Positions 11,201-21,270 are shown, counted from the stretch's first letter. The stretch: 64,000 nt of DNA from Persicaria tinctoria (GCA_037127255.1 JBANSL010000004.1:76846127-76910126); one strand, 5' to 3'. Numbers and translations are program-made. The notes: a model not told the origin generated them from the sequence alone.

Positions 11201-11516
11201 TTTCGAAAGAGTTATCAGGGATTAGAATCGCCGATTCAGGCACGACGAGTGTTGGATGCATGTAATCCTCTGCAGTGGTTGGGTACTGGGCAAGCTCAGC
11301 TTGTGCTTGTTCCCTTGCTGCTCTCTCAGCGGCGAGAGCAGCATTGTTGGTGGCTAGAGCAGCATCTCTGGCGGCTAGATCCCTGGTAAGCCTCTGTATC
11401 AGCTGCTCCTGTGTTTCAGCGGCCGACATGGCTCTTTGCAGTTTATTTCTGACGTGTATAAGGCGCTCTGGGTCGTCTAAGCCGTAATACTCAGGTGGTA
11501 GACCAGAACGGCGCAT
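8220..11516 (-). CDS. gypsy gag-protease polyprotein fused to integrase C-terminal tail (1098 aa)
   Basis: Open minus-strand frame of 1098 codons from ATG at 11516. Residues ~95-230 form the retrotransposon gag domain ('NNAFYGRFNECPLEHITNF', 'LKWLEGLTP', 'FFPPAKTAHLRQKI'). A zinc knuckle CIECGSQRHTTTEC lies near residue 340, and an aspartic protease with 'LCDLGASVSIMP' near residue 680 (Athila proteins often have DLGAS rather than DTGAS). RT, RNase H and the integrase core are absent. Yet residues ~1025-1098 ('YEVGDMVYV', 'KKMGPFTVNKIHSGGI') read like the C-terminal part of gypsy integrase, fused in frame. Two stretches (about residues 514-570 and 852-985) consist of repeated VDVDK/VDVEE units encoded by TCGACATCGAC repeats. 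Gag would form particles and the protease would cut the polyprotein; replication would need enzymes in trans. There is no in-frame stop, so it may still be translated. Confidence 0.85.
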   Translation of the reverse strand: MRRSGLPPEYYGLDDPERLIHVRNKLQRAMSAAETQEQLIQRLTRDLAARDAALATNNAALAAERAAREQAQAELAQYPTTAEDYMHPTLVVPESAILIPDNSFEIRTQFLIELKNNAFYGRFNECPLEHITNFADMCRTLAEGTTLEYVKMKAFRWSLAGPALKWLEGLTPRSLTTWAQVEQEFLNKFFPPAKTAHLRQKITAFKQKQGEPLAKAWERYKDLLRSCSTHGQPPYVIQEIFFNSLDQVTKDRINHYTRYEYLTMPPSDAWGVLEKLTTYDNKYGSTATYEENPYARPAPSMPLYEPPKEIDPDVREQYYRDQNKKLLKQVKYLSVNQPCIECGSQRHTTTECPHTEQVRMAEHHEDAAYAGGPNRYMGDQRFQQPQWNQGVPRNPPPYRAPGHPERDQKKDDIQTVLEEMRRNHAETRQSFNSVYTQMQGVNSRLGEIDTWRKTVDTQIGQLAAGILRQSGTLPRSSEPNPKGKSTGHIAAVKLRSGHQLREPEVGKQQDSAEQQLDVDEHLVDVEDPLVDVDNSSDRPTSALNNNSTSRKVVDVEELVDVEKSHVDVDKTATPPTSVLAPNQKKKLPFPTKSLKDPAEKKFQRFIKMLQKLNVTIPFTEALNEMPSYVKFLKEILSKKRSMAEITEECSHLDILEKRPDPGKFAITIGFGPYKINALCDLGASVSIMPLTIWSKIKIGALEPVDARLYMANNTVVIPTGMVENVPVQVGKFFVPADFLIIDMQEDPSCPIILGRPFLATVDANISVRKGVLTFNINDEVIEYSFNKTERHTGPMEEVKSISAGYITCGEPKVRNMTPEEMEKRDMEAQVEEIMAILKENTGAKCGVVVDQNSSRSRSLVDIDKDQKSPPTSSSNHLEIEKMSSTSTNLVDVDKILISSTTTSSTSKPQGIEDNSTSTNLVDIDKILGSSTPSSSTRAPPDGSNSSTSTNLVDVDKIGVSSISPSSSTPPPEAENSSISGNVTRCRQDPVVPESDSAKVSQGMNLSSPISINDLSIHGRGLPWYVRLCRISDDDPKKYEVGDMVYVAKSKYHWFPNKFNKKKMGPFTVNKIHSGGIQLRDKNGVLFEAQATWALQMPP
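8557..8960. repeat. Tandem repeats of self-complementary TCGACATCGAC-type units within gag ORF
   Basis: Three units about 90 bp apart (near 8650, 8741, 8831) carry the near-palindrome cttgtcgacatcgacaag followed by tttgtcgatgtcgag, with further diverged units before and after. They encode the minus-strand peptide motif STSTNLVDVDKI. Each unit could form a hairpin. Similar motifs recur at 9806-9975, 7918-8033 and in the LTRs. Confidence 0.85.
9806..9975. repeat. Second cluster of TCGACATCGAC units in gag ORF
   Basis: Repeated tcgacatcgaca units separated by short spacers, encoding VDVEELVDVEK-type peptide between the zinc knuckle and the protease on the minus strand. Confidence 0.8.
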
Positions 11517-11578
11517 ACACCTGCGAGTTCACTCAAAGAAACAGTGAGAACTGACTACCTAAGGCGCGATTGATTGCT

Positions 11579-11596
11579 TCCCCGGCAACGGCGCCA
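11579..11596 (-). other. Duplicated primer binding site
   Basis: tccccggcaacggcgcca on the plus strand, identical to the PBS at 12456-12473. It is followed by only the last 12 bp of an LTR. Confidence 0.8.
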
Positions 11597-11612
11597 ATTT
11601 GTTGTTGCAGGT

Positions 11613-12393
11613 ACTCGTAGCGAGTGTAATGGTTGATTCTGTCCTTAGTGACTTGATCAAGAGAATTGAAGAAGATCTCTTCAATGACATAGGGTGGCTG
11701 TCCATGAGTAGGGCAAGATTGCAGAAGATCCTTGTAGCGTTCCCATGCCTTTGCCAGCGGTTCCCCTTGCTTCTGTTTGAAGGCGGTGATTTTCTGACGG
11801 AGATGTGCTGTTTTGGCAGGTGGGAAGAATTTGTTCAGGAATTCTTGCTCTACTTGGGCCCAGGTTGTAAGTGATCTTGGTGTCAGCCCTTCCAGCCATT
11901 TCAGTGCTGGCCCAGCGAGAGACCAGCGAAAAGCTTTCATCTTGACATATTCCAAAGTTGTACCTTCAGCAAGAGTACGACACATGTCAGCAAAGTTTGT
12001 AATATGTTCAAGAGGACACTCATTAAATCTACCATAAAAGGCATTATTTTTAAGCTCAATAAGAAACTGAGTGCGAATTTCGAAAGAGTTATCAGGGATT
12101 AGAATCGCCGATTCAGGCACGACGAGTGTTGGATGCATGTAATCCTCTGCAGTGGTTGGGTACTGGGCAAGCTCAGCTTGTGCTTGTTCCCTTGCTGCTC
12201 TCTCAGCGGCGAGAGCAGCATTGTTGGTGGCTAGAGCAGCATCTCTGGCGGCTAGATCCCTGGTAAGCCTCTGTATCAGCTGCTCCTGTGTTTCAGCGGC
12301 CGACATGGCTCTTTGCAGTTTATTTCTGACGTGTATAAGGCGCTCTGGGTCGTCTAAGCCGTAATACTCAGGTGGTAGACCAGAACGGCGCAT
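11613..12393 (-). pseudogene. Truncated duplicate of gag N-terminus
   Basis: The first ~260 codons copy the N-terminus of the gag frame that starts at 11516, including 'NNAFYGRFNECPLEHITNF'. The frame then runs into LTR-tip and leader sequence and stops at 11533. It lies upstream of the full gag in transcript order, so it would be the first ATG on the genomic RNA and could block translation of the full frame. It arose by the 877-bp tandem duplication. Confidence 0.85.
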
Positions 12394-12455
12394 ACACCTG
12401 CGAGTTCACTCAAAGAAACAGTGAGAACTGACTACCTAAGGCGCGATTGATTGCT

Positions 12456-12473
12456 TCCCCGGCAACGGCGCCA
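12456..12473 (-). other. Primer binding site of gypsy-1 (tRNA-Asp type)
   Basis: Minus strand TGGCGCCGTTGCCGGGGA, three bases from the LTR end. It is complementary to the 3' end of plant tRNA-Asp, the primer known for Athila elements. Confidence 0.85.
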
Positions 12474-12476
12474 ATT

Positions 12477-14396
12477 TGTTGTTGCAGGAGTAAGTCAAGT
12501 ATGGAATAAGATATAGTTCAGAACGACTCCCCTGTCTCAGCAAATAAATACAAGACTTCCTCCCGTTGTAGTAAGAGAAAGTCAGGATCGAATCCACGAG
12601 GAAGCACGTCAGCAGTTCTCAGGTAGCTATCAGATTCTCACAACAGCAGCAGAAAAGGCACAGAAACAAACACAGAAGCAGAAACAAATAATCCCGGCAA
12701 GGGCAACTAAAATAAAAGTAAACAACAAAAAGTAAAGCAAAGCAGATAACTCGATCTCGACAAGGCAGGAACTCGAGATCGACAAAGATCTTGTCGACAC
12801 AGCAAGCAAATCGACAACAGTAAGTAACTTGACCAAAGTACTCGACCAAGCTTGTCGACACAAGTCCTCGACACAGAAGCAGATCAACAAAACAGAAAGA
12901 AAAGAATCAGATCTCGACAAGAAAGAACTCGACGTCGACAAGTGTTGTCGATATCGATAAGTTCCTCGAAGTTGATAAGAACAGAAAACTAAATGCAAAT
13001 GCTTTCGGACACAGAAACGAATGAAAACACGGAATTAATTAATAAACTAAAGACTTCCAAGACTAGGGTTTCAACACCTCAACGATAACCATGCAAAGTA
13101 ACACATAAAGGCATAAAAGATCATGCTTTCCATCTAAATAACTCTCGTTATTAACAAATAGGAATATAGAGGCTTTCGCATAAACCCTAATTGTTACTAA
13201 CCCTTTTCACATAATTAATCCATGTTGCATTAAGATCACTTTCGCTTCAATAACACAAACAAGGATCACCTTCAACTCTCGCAAAAGAATCATGCTCATA
13301 GGGATAGAAGACAAATCGCACAAAAGATCTGACCTTTATCGCGTTATCTCACATGGCCACCGTCGGGCTCACCCTAGCCCCAGAAGTGGGTGGACTACTC
13401 GCTCTTCATTGCAATCGCAGACATTGAATTGATGAAAGAAACTTGCATTAAACTAAATCCAAAGCCTTTACAATTCTGGCAATCAACTTTCGCAAACCGC
13501 CAAAACCTTAAAAACCTCAAACTCCTAAACTGTATCTGAATGGAACTAACTACTTCTCTTCGAAATTGGATCTGAATTGGAATGAATGAAAAACCAGCCC
13601 CATGGGCTTTATTTATAGTGCTCAAATCCCGCTAATCTAGGATAGAACATCTATATCTATATCTAAAAACTATATCTAAAAGCTTAATGATAAATAAATA
13701 ACATAATGGAATTAAATAAACTAGATAGACTAGGATTATATCTAATGTGTGGACATCTTCTTTGGTCTTGATAGATCTTGATAGATTCGGATAGAATTCG
13801 TCGAATCTTCGCTTGCAAGCAATCTCCCGCTCGGACTTCTTCTCGATCTCGGATTCCGGAGCTGCTCGACAAATCTTCTCGACATGTCTCCTCGACATCG
13901 ACAAAAGTTGTCGATGTCTAGAAGTTTCTTCGTCTGGTGCTCGTGCTCGATGTCTAGAACACATGTCGAGTTGGTGACTTGTCGATGTCGACAACTTTCC
14001 TCGACATCGAGTAGATTTCTCAGCTTCCGGCTCTGTTCGTAAAACGCACTTTCCTGCTGCCTCGGTTGTCGGATTGACGCATATAACCATGCGTTGGAAA
14101 GCTCTTTCCAAGGGCTACAACACTCATGAAGACATCGCAGCCTGATTCAGAATGATGAAAGCCGGAAATTGGCCTTCTCTCCAGCTGCACCATTCTTGGC
14201 TTCTCCATAAGTTTCCTTTAAGCTCCAAAATGCGTCTGATTTCTGCGAAATATAACCAAAACTTGTGTAGACCTCCATATATAACAACTAAGCATAAACT
14301 ACACATATTTTGTATCATTCAAGCCCAAATGCATGAAATGTACGCAGAAATCGATATAAAAGGAAGTGTAAAACATGGCAAATTAGGCTCACAACA
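12477..14396 (-). repeat. 5' LTR of gypsy-1
   Basis: 1,920 bp with tips TGTTGTGAG / GCAACAACA in element orientation, adjoining the PBS. It matches 3993-5912 with only scattered differences (for example near 12508, 12659, 12722, 14068). Confidence 0.92.
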
Positions 14397-14970
14397 GGCT
14401 GTCAATGTTCAAGACAGTCTTATAGTTCTTTCTTTGAATTTCCCTCAAAATTCCCTGTAACCATATGGCTTCCTTGCAAGCTTCAGTGACAGCTATGTAT
14501 TCAGCTTTGGTTGAAGATAAAGCCACTATTGGTTGCTGTTGTGATTTCCAAGATATGCAGTTTCCAGCCCAAGTGAAGACATAGGAAGTAGTAGACTTCC
14601 TATTGTCCTTGTTCCCTGCATAATCTGCATCAACAAATCCAGACAGTCCACGGCTAGAATCGTGTTTAGAGTACATGAGACCAAGATTTAAAGACCCTGC
14701 AATATATTTCAAAAGATATTTCATGGCTATCCAATGCCTCTCAGCAGGGTTAGACATGTGCCTGCTAAGAGCACTCATAGCAAAGGAGAGATCTGGCCTT
14801 GAGCATATCATTGCAAACATGATGGATCCCACTGCTGCATCATAGGGGATCCCTTTCATTTTTGCTTCTTCAGAGGCTGACATAGGAGATTTGAGCTTAG
14901 AAAGATCAAGGTGAGCTCCAAGTGGAATAGCATTTGGAGTTACCCCCTTCATGTTGAACCTTTCTAGCAC
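14397..14970 (-). pseudogene. copia-1 RT C-terminus and RNase H N-terminus
   Basis: In-frame continuation of the copia-1 polyprotein after the TGA at 15022-15024. It contains 'YDAAVGSIMFAM', 'SRPDLSFAMSALSRHMSNP', 'FVDADYAGN' and 'ALSSTKAEYIAVTEA'. It is interrupted at the ggctg target site by the gypsy LTR, which adds two residues and a stop. Confidence 0.92.
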
Positions 14971-15021
14971 CTTTAAAAGGTAATCTGTTTGTGACAGCCA
15001 GATAAGTCTCTTGGCTCTATC

Positions 15022-17634
15022 TCAAGTGATGCTAATGCCTAAGATCTTTTGTGCAGATCCAAGGTCCTTCATATCAAAGTTCTTCTTCAGGTTGGTTTTC
15101 AGCTTGTCAATCTTTAAGATTGTCTTGGAAATAAGAAGAAGATCATCTACATAAAGGAGCACAAAGAGAGGATCATCAGTTTTGACATCTTTGAAATATA
15201 AGCAAGGATCAAAATCACTTCTACAGAAACCAAGGCATTTCATGCATGAATCAAATTTCTTGTTCCACTGCCTGGGGGATTGTTTGAGACCATAGATGGA
15301 TTTATGTAGTTTACAAACAAGATCAGGATTAGCACGATCAATAAAGCCTTTAGGTTGTCTCATGTAGATAGTTTCATGCAAATCACCATGTAAGAATGCA
15401 GTTTTAACATCCATTTGTTCTAATTCATAGTCATAAACTGCAGTCATGGCAAGCAAGAGTCTCATGGTTTTGTACTTTACTACAGGAGCAAAGATATCAT
15501 GATAATCTTCACCAAATTTTTGAGTAAAGCCTTTTGCAACAAGTCTAGCTTTATACCTAGGAGGTTCCCTAGGATTAGAGCTGTCTTTTAATTTAAATAT
15601 CCATCTGCAATCAATAGTCCTAGCCCTATCAGGTTTTTTGACAAGAGACCAAGTGTTATTAAGATGCATGGATTCAATTTCTTCTTGCATTGCAAGTTTC
15701 CATTCACGAGCATGATGACATTTTATAGCTTGTTCATATAAGTCAGGAACAAATGATTTCACAACTTCAGAAACAAGCACAGCAAAGTCAACAATGTTAC
15801 TCTCATTCTTTTTGTTTGGTTTCTTAACCCTAGGTGATCTATCCCTAGTGAGTTGATAATGAGTAAGGTCAGGAACTTCAGGGATAGAAGAAGAAGACAC
15901 ATCAATATCATTCATGTCAGAAACAGAAGCATGAGAAGAAGAGATATGAGAAGAAGATGAACTGTTCACAGAGGGAGCAGAGGATTGAGAGGAAGAGGAA
16001 ACTCCCTGATTGTTATCCAGTCCTTGTTGTACTTCTTCTGGTGGATCTCCTTCATTTGGTAACAAGTTGCTGCTGGGAGAGTGACCATTGTCAAACTCAG
16101 AGTCATTGTCATCATGATCTGATGGCATATAGAAATGAGTTGTACTGCTATCTGATTCAGGTGCCTGCAGGTTAGTGTCAAGGGAAGTGGTTTGCAATTC
16201 TCTAAAATAAAAGACATCTTCCTTAAATATAACATCCCTACTAACTATGACTTTGTACCCCCCAGGCTGGATAACCAACAGTTTATACCCCTTAACACCC
16301 TCTGGGAAGCCCATTAGCACACATTTCTGGGCTCTCGGGTTGAGCTTGCCATCAGATTTGTGGCTATAGGCCAAACATCCAAAGGGTTTCAGGAAGGCAA
16401 GGTTTGTTGGTTTATCTGTCCATTTCTCCTGGGGTGTTTCAAAATCTATAGTTGATGAGGGAGTTCTATTAATCAAGTAGGCAACAGTAGTAATAGCTTC
16501 TCCCCATAGGGAATGCCTCATGCCAGCACTGATCAACATGCATCTAGCCTTGTTGAGCAATGTCCTGTTCATTCTTTCTGCTATACCGTTCTGTTGGGGA
16601 GTTCCAGGGATAGTGAGGTGCCTCTTAACACCATGCTGCTTACAGTAGGAGTCAAACTCTGCATTGTAGAACTCCAGACCATTGTCTGTCCTGAAGCATT
16701 TAAGCACATGACCAGATTCTTTTCCTACCTTTACCTTCCAGCTTTTAAAGTGATCAAAAGCTTCATTCTTTGTCCTCTGCAAGTAAATCCAGACCTTTCT
16801 ACTATAATGGTCTACAAGAGATAGGAAGTATCTTTTCCCACCTATAGTATCCACCTGTGCTGGACCCCAAAGGTCTGCATGTACATACTCAAGAGGGAGA
16901 TTAGCAGAATAAGCAGAAGATTTAAAAGCCAGTTTAGTATGCTTTCCCATAATACAATTTTCACAGAAATCAATATGAGCAGGCTTAGAATCAAAAACTC
17001 CATGTTTATATAACTCAAATAAGCCCTTATTGCCAACATGGCCAAGCCTGTTATGCCAGAGCAAAGTTTGAGCAAGATTCATGAGCTTAGGTTTCTTTTT
17101 CTCACACAAGTAAGCAGATTGAGACTGATCAGATTCAGTTATAACATGATAGAGGCCTTTTTTCTTTATCCCTTTAATCAGAACCCTTCCATTTCTAGAA
17201 ACAGTTTTCATGCCTTTCTTAACATTGATGTCACAGTTTAGATCATCAAACACACTTTCAGAAAGAAGATTTCTCCTTAACTCAGGCACCCATCTAACAT
17301 TTTGAATAATTCTCACTTTACCATCATGCATCCTAATAGGAACAGACCCTATGCCCTTAATATCCAGTACTGAATGATCCCTAAGCATCACAGTTCCCTC
17401 ATTAAACAGTTTAATATCAGAGAAAAAATGCTTATTGGGTGTAGCATGAATAGTGCAGCCAGAGTCAATAATCCAAACATCAGAAGCAGACATATCATAT
17501 GCAACACAAAGCAGTTCATGAGAATTATTAGGCTGAGATTCAAGAATAGCAGATACAGCTTTGTTCTTCCTAGCTTCATCTTTCTTCCTTTTATAGCAAT
17601 CTTTTTCTAGATGACCATCTTTGGAACAATATTT
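15022..17634 (-). pseudogene. copia-1 pol: protease, integrase, reverse transcriptase
   Basis: Open from just after the gag TGA to a TGA at 15022. Domains in order: second half of the zinc knuckle (YCSKDGHLEKDC), aspartic protease 'WIIDSGCTIH', GAG-pre-integrase 'LWHNRLGHVG..CENCIMGK', integrase core with 'DLWGP', 'FRTDNGLEF' and 'TPQQNGIAERMNRT' (DDE), then RT with 'CRWIFKLK', 'QMDVKTAFLHGDL' and 'LLYVDDLLL'. The order protease-integrase-RT is copia-specific. The terminal TGA most likely replaces an arginine CGA codon, and the reading frame continues intact beyond it. All catalytic motifs are present, so only two nonsense changes and the gypsy insertion disable it. Confidence 0.93.
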
Positions 17635-18354
17635 TCATTTAAGGGAGCTCTTATCAGATGAAGTTTTATCAGAAGATTCAGTTTTCATGCTGTCAGAGTT
17701 GTCATTTTTCTTGTTCTTATTCTGATTTTTCTTCTGATTTCTAAACTTAGCTCTAGCCATCAAAGCTTCACTTTTAACTTCTTGCTTTGTCTTAAAGACT
17801 TTCATGACATCATTTTTCTGCATGATAGCTTCTATGACCTTAGTTTTATCCAAATCCTCCCTACTAAACTGAATAACATCTTTGAAAGTGTCAAATTGAG
17901 CAGATAGAGAATTCAGAATCAAAACAGCTTGATGCAATTCAGTTATTTTATCACCATAGCGTTCAAGGTCTTGTATCATAGTCAGAAACTTATCAAGATT
18001 GTCATTCAAAGACATGTGAGCATCCATTTTGAAGTTAAACAGACGAAAGAGCAAATTTATGCGGCTAGGGAGAGATTTTACCAAAAAAGTAGCTTCCAGA
18101 GCCTCCCAAAGACTTTTGGAGGTTGTCTTAGTAAGCACTTGTCTAGCAACCTCATCTGTGAGTCGAATCATGATCTCACTATGAGCTATTTGGTCCATTT
18201 CCTCTCTGTCAGCTTTCTCAAGCTTGTCAGGATACTTTTCAGTCACAGCTGACCAACATTTCTCCTTGATGAGGATGGCCTTCATTTTTACCTGCCACAT
18301 AGCAAAGTCAGAACATCCATCATAGGATTTAATTCGAACAGAAGACTCAGACAT
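17635..18354 (-). pseudogene. copia-1 gag
   Basis: The start is chosen at the ATG of 'MSESSVRIKSYDG' (18354) because the upstream extension is leader-like. About 239 codons. 'FAMWQVKMKAILI', 'LWEALEATF' and 'LNSLSAQFDTF' are typical of the copia gag (UBN2-type) domain, followed by a basic 'KNQNKNKKND' stretch. The frame stops with TGA at 17635-17637, exactly where the first cysteine of the C-x2-C-x4-H-x4-C zinc knuckle is expected; the remaining knuckle residues follow in frame. This looks like a Cys codon (TGC/TGT) changed to TGA. Confidence 0.9.
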
Positions 18355-18539
18355 AATGAAAAGATATCTAAAAAAGGAAAAACAGCAAGAGAAAACACAG
18401 CAGAAGAGCAAGGTAGGAGTAACCCACTTGCCCAAAGATCCTTAGTTACAGATCTAAGAACTTGTAGTTCACACGATCTGGAAAAACTTAAGGAGAAACA
18501 CAGATTATCACTCAGAGAAGACACCCTAAGGAACCAAGT

Positions 18540-18551
18540 GCTCTGATACCA
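18540..18551 (-). other. Primer binding site of copia-1 (initiator tRNA-Met)
   Basis: Minus strand TGGTATCAGAGC, two bases from the 5' LTR, the standard plant copia PBS. Confidence 0.92.
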
Positions 18552-18553
18552 AT

Positions 18554-19362
18554 TGTAGAATCCAATCAAACGAGGAAAGGATATGCGGAATATAAGGAAC
18601 GACTTCAGAGTATTATCAACGAGTAATAATCAAAGGATTCGAAACAAGTAAAGCGAGAAACAGAATGTAAGACACAAGCAATTGTTTACGCAGTTCGGGT
18701 ATTTCACCTACATCTGCGGGGCCTCGAGAGTCAGGCCCTAAATCCACTAAATATGAATAAGGAGTTACATCCAGGGGCAATGTCAAGAGGCATACAAACA
18801 CAAGCAAGCTTACAATCTGCAGAAACCACTAAACTAGAACCCTATAAAGAAGAAAAGAAGAGGAACTCCCTTTCCAAGACGACGACGACTTCAGAGAGGA
18901 TCTTTGAAGTCGGAGATCCACACAACTCCTTTAGTCCACCAGCAGACGAGCCCCCAAATACCAGAAGCTTCATCGACCACCACCAGAAGACCTTGGATGA
19001 GTGATGACGAAGCAGTAAATGAAGAAACCCTAGAAGTGGCCTCGGAGAGCAGCTTCCTTTGTGTGAAGAGGAGAGCGGCTTTTGGAACAGTGGAACTCAT
19101 CTAGGGTTTTAGCCAGAAGAGAGTATATATAATACTCCTTGGAACCAAAACGCAGAGCATCGTCAGTGACAAGGGCCTCCAGCTAGGGTTAGTGAGATTG
19201 GGCTTTAGGCTTACTCAAGATAGGGCCCTTTAGGGTTGGATCAAAGCCCAAACCATAAAGACCAGCTGATCTTGGTTTCCTATTTAGCCCATCACACTTA
19301 CAACCCAAAGTGTTCAGCAAATTGTACAAGCTGTTAAAACTTATGAAAGTACACCATCTACA
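18554..19362 (-). repeat. 5' LTR of copia-1
   Basis: 809 bp, almost identical to 2857-3666. A probable promoter of the element lies inside: on the minus strand TATTATATATAC near 19120-19131 reads as a TATA box. Confidence 0.93.
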
Positions 19363-19367
19363 GTCTT
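19363..19367. repeat. Target site duplication, right (gtctt)
   Basis: Matches 2852-2856. Confidence 0.9.
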
Positions 19368-19429
19368 CAACCTTGTCGGCGTAGAGCTTTTCGAGAGGGC
19401 TTCAAATTACCAAAAGACAGCGAAGCCCT

Positions 19430-19513
19430 ATGGTTTTCGTTTCGCAGAGGGCTAGCGATGTCGATTCGATGGGTTTGCCGTTGGGGATGTCCATTGCTGC
19501 CTCTGTGGCTCAG
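19430..19513 (+). CDS. First coding exon of an unrecognised host gene, leader disrupted by copia-1
   Basis: 28 codons from ATG at 19430, reading MVFVSQRASDVDSMGLPLG and on to '..ASVAQ', ending in CAG followed by GTATAA, a plausible 5' splice site. The GC-rich, T-poor composition differs from the T-rich intron that follows. The leader would start near the TATA at 2561 and is split at 2857/19363 by the 16.5-kb insertion. I do not recognise the protein and found no clear second exon, so the gene may be dead or the remaining exons may lie far away or be missing. Confidence 0.4.
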
Positions 19514-21270
19514 GTATAATCAATTTTCATTTATTAGTCTGATTGATTCCCGAATTTGTAACTTCTTCGCTTTGTGCATGAGTTTCCGGTTGCATACCGG
19601 TGGGGTTTGTTCTGACTTCTGAATCATAAATTGAAAGGAATTTGGGTTTCGGATTGGTCAAGTAATAGTTGCAGCCTCTAATTTAGGTTAAAAAACCGAG
19701 CTTCTGGCTTTAGCTTCCTCGTAAGCGTTCCTTAGTCCTTCATATCTTCTCTCTCCGTCTCTCTTCATTTGTGTAGGATTCAATTTGGTTGCAGTGGTCC
19801 GATAGAGGTTGTTAATTGAGGAATTGCTAAATCTTATTGATTGAATTTAAGTATGATTTCTGGTAGTGTTTGGAGGATTTGCCGATTTGGATTATTTGAT
19901 TTCCTTTGTTTTGGGATCCCTGTATAGCGACAAAAAGCCCTAGGGATTGAACTGCTTGATTTTTGCTGAATCTGTGTTGATCTTCTATTGATTGATATCC
20001 CTTTCATTGAGATTAGATTTCAAAAGTGCAAAGCCATGATGGAAAATTAGAATGGTATAAAACTGGATTGATTATTTGCTTTCCCCCATTGAATGCTGCA
20101 ATCGTCTATCTTCATGATTATTGTTATTAAAGACACCGTATTATGAATGAAGAAATCAAATAAACTTTAGTGGATTTGTCAATTAAGTGTCAGCGTCCCA
20201 ACATCTCTCTCTTGTGAGGCTGAGATTTCTGGAGTATTACATTGAGAAAACCTGGTGATTGCCTTGCTTATGTTAAACAGCTCCATCTGAACTCTCTTTC
20301 TGTTGATATTCAGATTCAAAAATAAAATCTATGTTTGTAAAAAAAAAACCTTAGACCTAACATAATTTGTTTTTTAATACCAGTTTACGTCCTAATATTG
20401 TTTACAATATGTGTTTTTGTCGTTCTGACAACACAACCCAAGTTTCATTTGAACACTCGCAACTCTGTGCTACTGGTTTGGTAACTTTGGTTCCCTTTTG
20501 TTTGCCTTTGCTATTGGCTCTCAATTGGAATGCAGTTAATTATTAGTGGCCTGAACTTGATTTGAATTTTCAATGCCATATTTAATGAAATACTCCATAA
20601 TACGTACGAAGTATAAAATAACAAAAATGGTGCCATGGTGGGTCATTAGATCTTTGTTTTTGTAGAATTTAGGGGCAAAGGAGAGCATCATTTCCCTATC
20701 CGTGGAATATTCTAGCAAAAAATATGCGCTCTTCCTATTGGATCTTACTTACCTAATGGTGGCCTTATCTTTCTTTTTACAGTGAGAAACTTATTTTTTT
20801 AGTTACTCAAGTTGATTGTGAAGAAGTTAAAAACACAGGATTATTTAAATGGCCAAAAAGATGAAATGGCCCTCCATCTTTGTTAAATTTTTTAGGTAGT
20901 AAGTTGATTGTGGATATACATTGCATCTTATTCATGTGGATTATAGGCTGAAGCTTATGCTTTATTAATGTATTTTACATAAAATTTGTTCGATAGGATG
21001 TTTGAATATCAACTTTGTCTAAGCTACTAGCAATCTTCATGTACATATTTTGTCTTAGGAATCATGCTAACTTGCAGTTGCACTAGGATTCAGTTTTACT
21101 TTTTCAAACCCATCTATCTCTATATATTTGTAGAGAGTGTTATGATATATGCTCTTAATTTCTATTTTCATACTGCTCCATTAATGAGTAGGCAGTATGT
21201 GTATACTCTTTTGGTCCTTTTGCATGAAAAAATGTTGCAAATACCCATTTGTGTACTTTATGATTCTTTA
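19514..21270. other. T-rich intron-like or intergenic sequence
   Basis: T-rich with no coding frame that I trust. It has the composition of plant introns. Confidence 0.4.

Larger units (their letters stand above)
10735..12488 (-). repeat. 877-bp tandem duplication of gag start, PBS and LTR tip
   Basis: Bases 10735-11611 are repeated at 11612-12488 with few differences. The unit runs from inside gag, through the gag ATG and leader and the PBS, to the terminal 12 bp of the LTR (tgttgttgcagg). The duplication therefore places a second PBS at 11579-11596 next to only 12 bp of LTR. Confidence 0.9.
3993..14396 (-). mobile_element. Non-autonomous Athila-like Ty3/gypsy retrotransposon (gypsy-1), rearranged
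   Basis: Minus-strand LTR element inserted in copia-1. Evidence: LTRs of 1,920 bp (12477-14396 and 3993-5912) with TGTTG..CAACA tips, a PBS matching the 3' end of tRNA-Asp (12456-12473) typical of Athila/Tat, a gag-protease frame with Athila-like protease motif, a polypurine tract next to the remnant 3' LTR at 6304-6599, and the 5-bp duplication ggctg. RT, RNase H and the catalytic core of integrase are missing, so it must depend on a partner element, like described TR-GAG-type elements. The left side is scrambled (complete LTR, 392 bp of copia-1, then partial LTR). The two complete LTRs show fewer than about ten differences by eye. Confidence 0.88.
2857..19362 (-). mobile_element. Ty1/copia LTR retrotransposon (copia-1), carrying a nested gypsy element
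   Basis: A complete minus-strand copia element bounded by two near-identical LTRs (TG..CA ends) and the 5-bp duplication gtctt. Element order on the minus strand: 5' LTR 18554-19362, PBS 18540-18551, gag, protease, integrase, RT, RNase H, polypurine tract about 3667-3678, 3' LTR 2857-3666. Domain order protease-integrase-RT-RNase H is diagnostic of Ty1/copia. The coding region is split after base 14397 by the gypsy element and resumes at 3992. The two LTRs differ at only a handful of positions by eye, so the insertion is young. It sits in the apparent 5' leader of a plus-strand gene. Confidence 0.93.
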
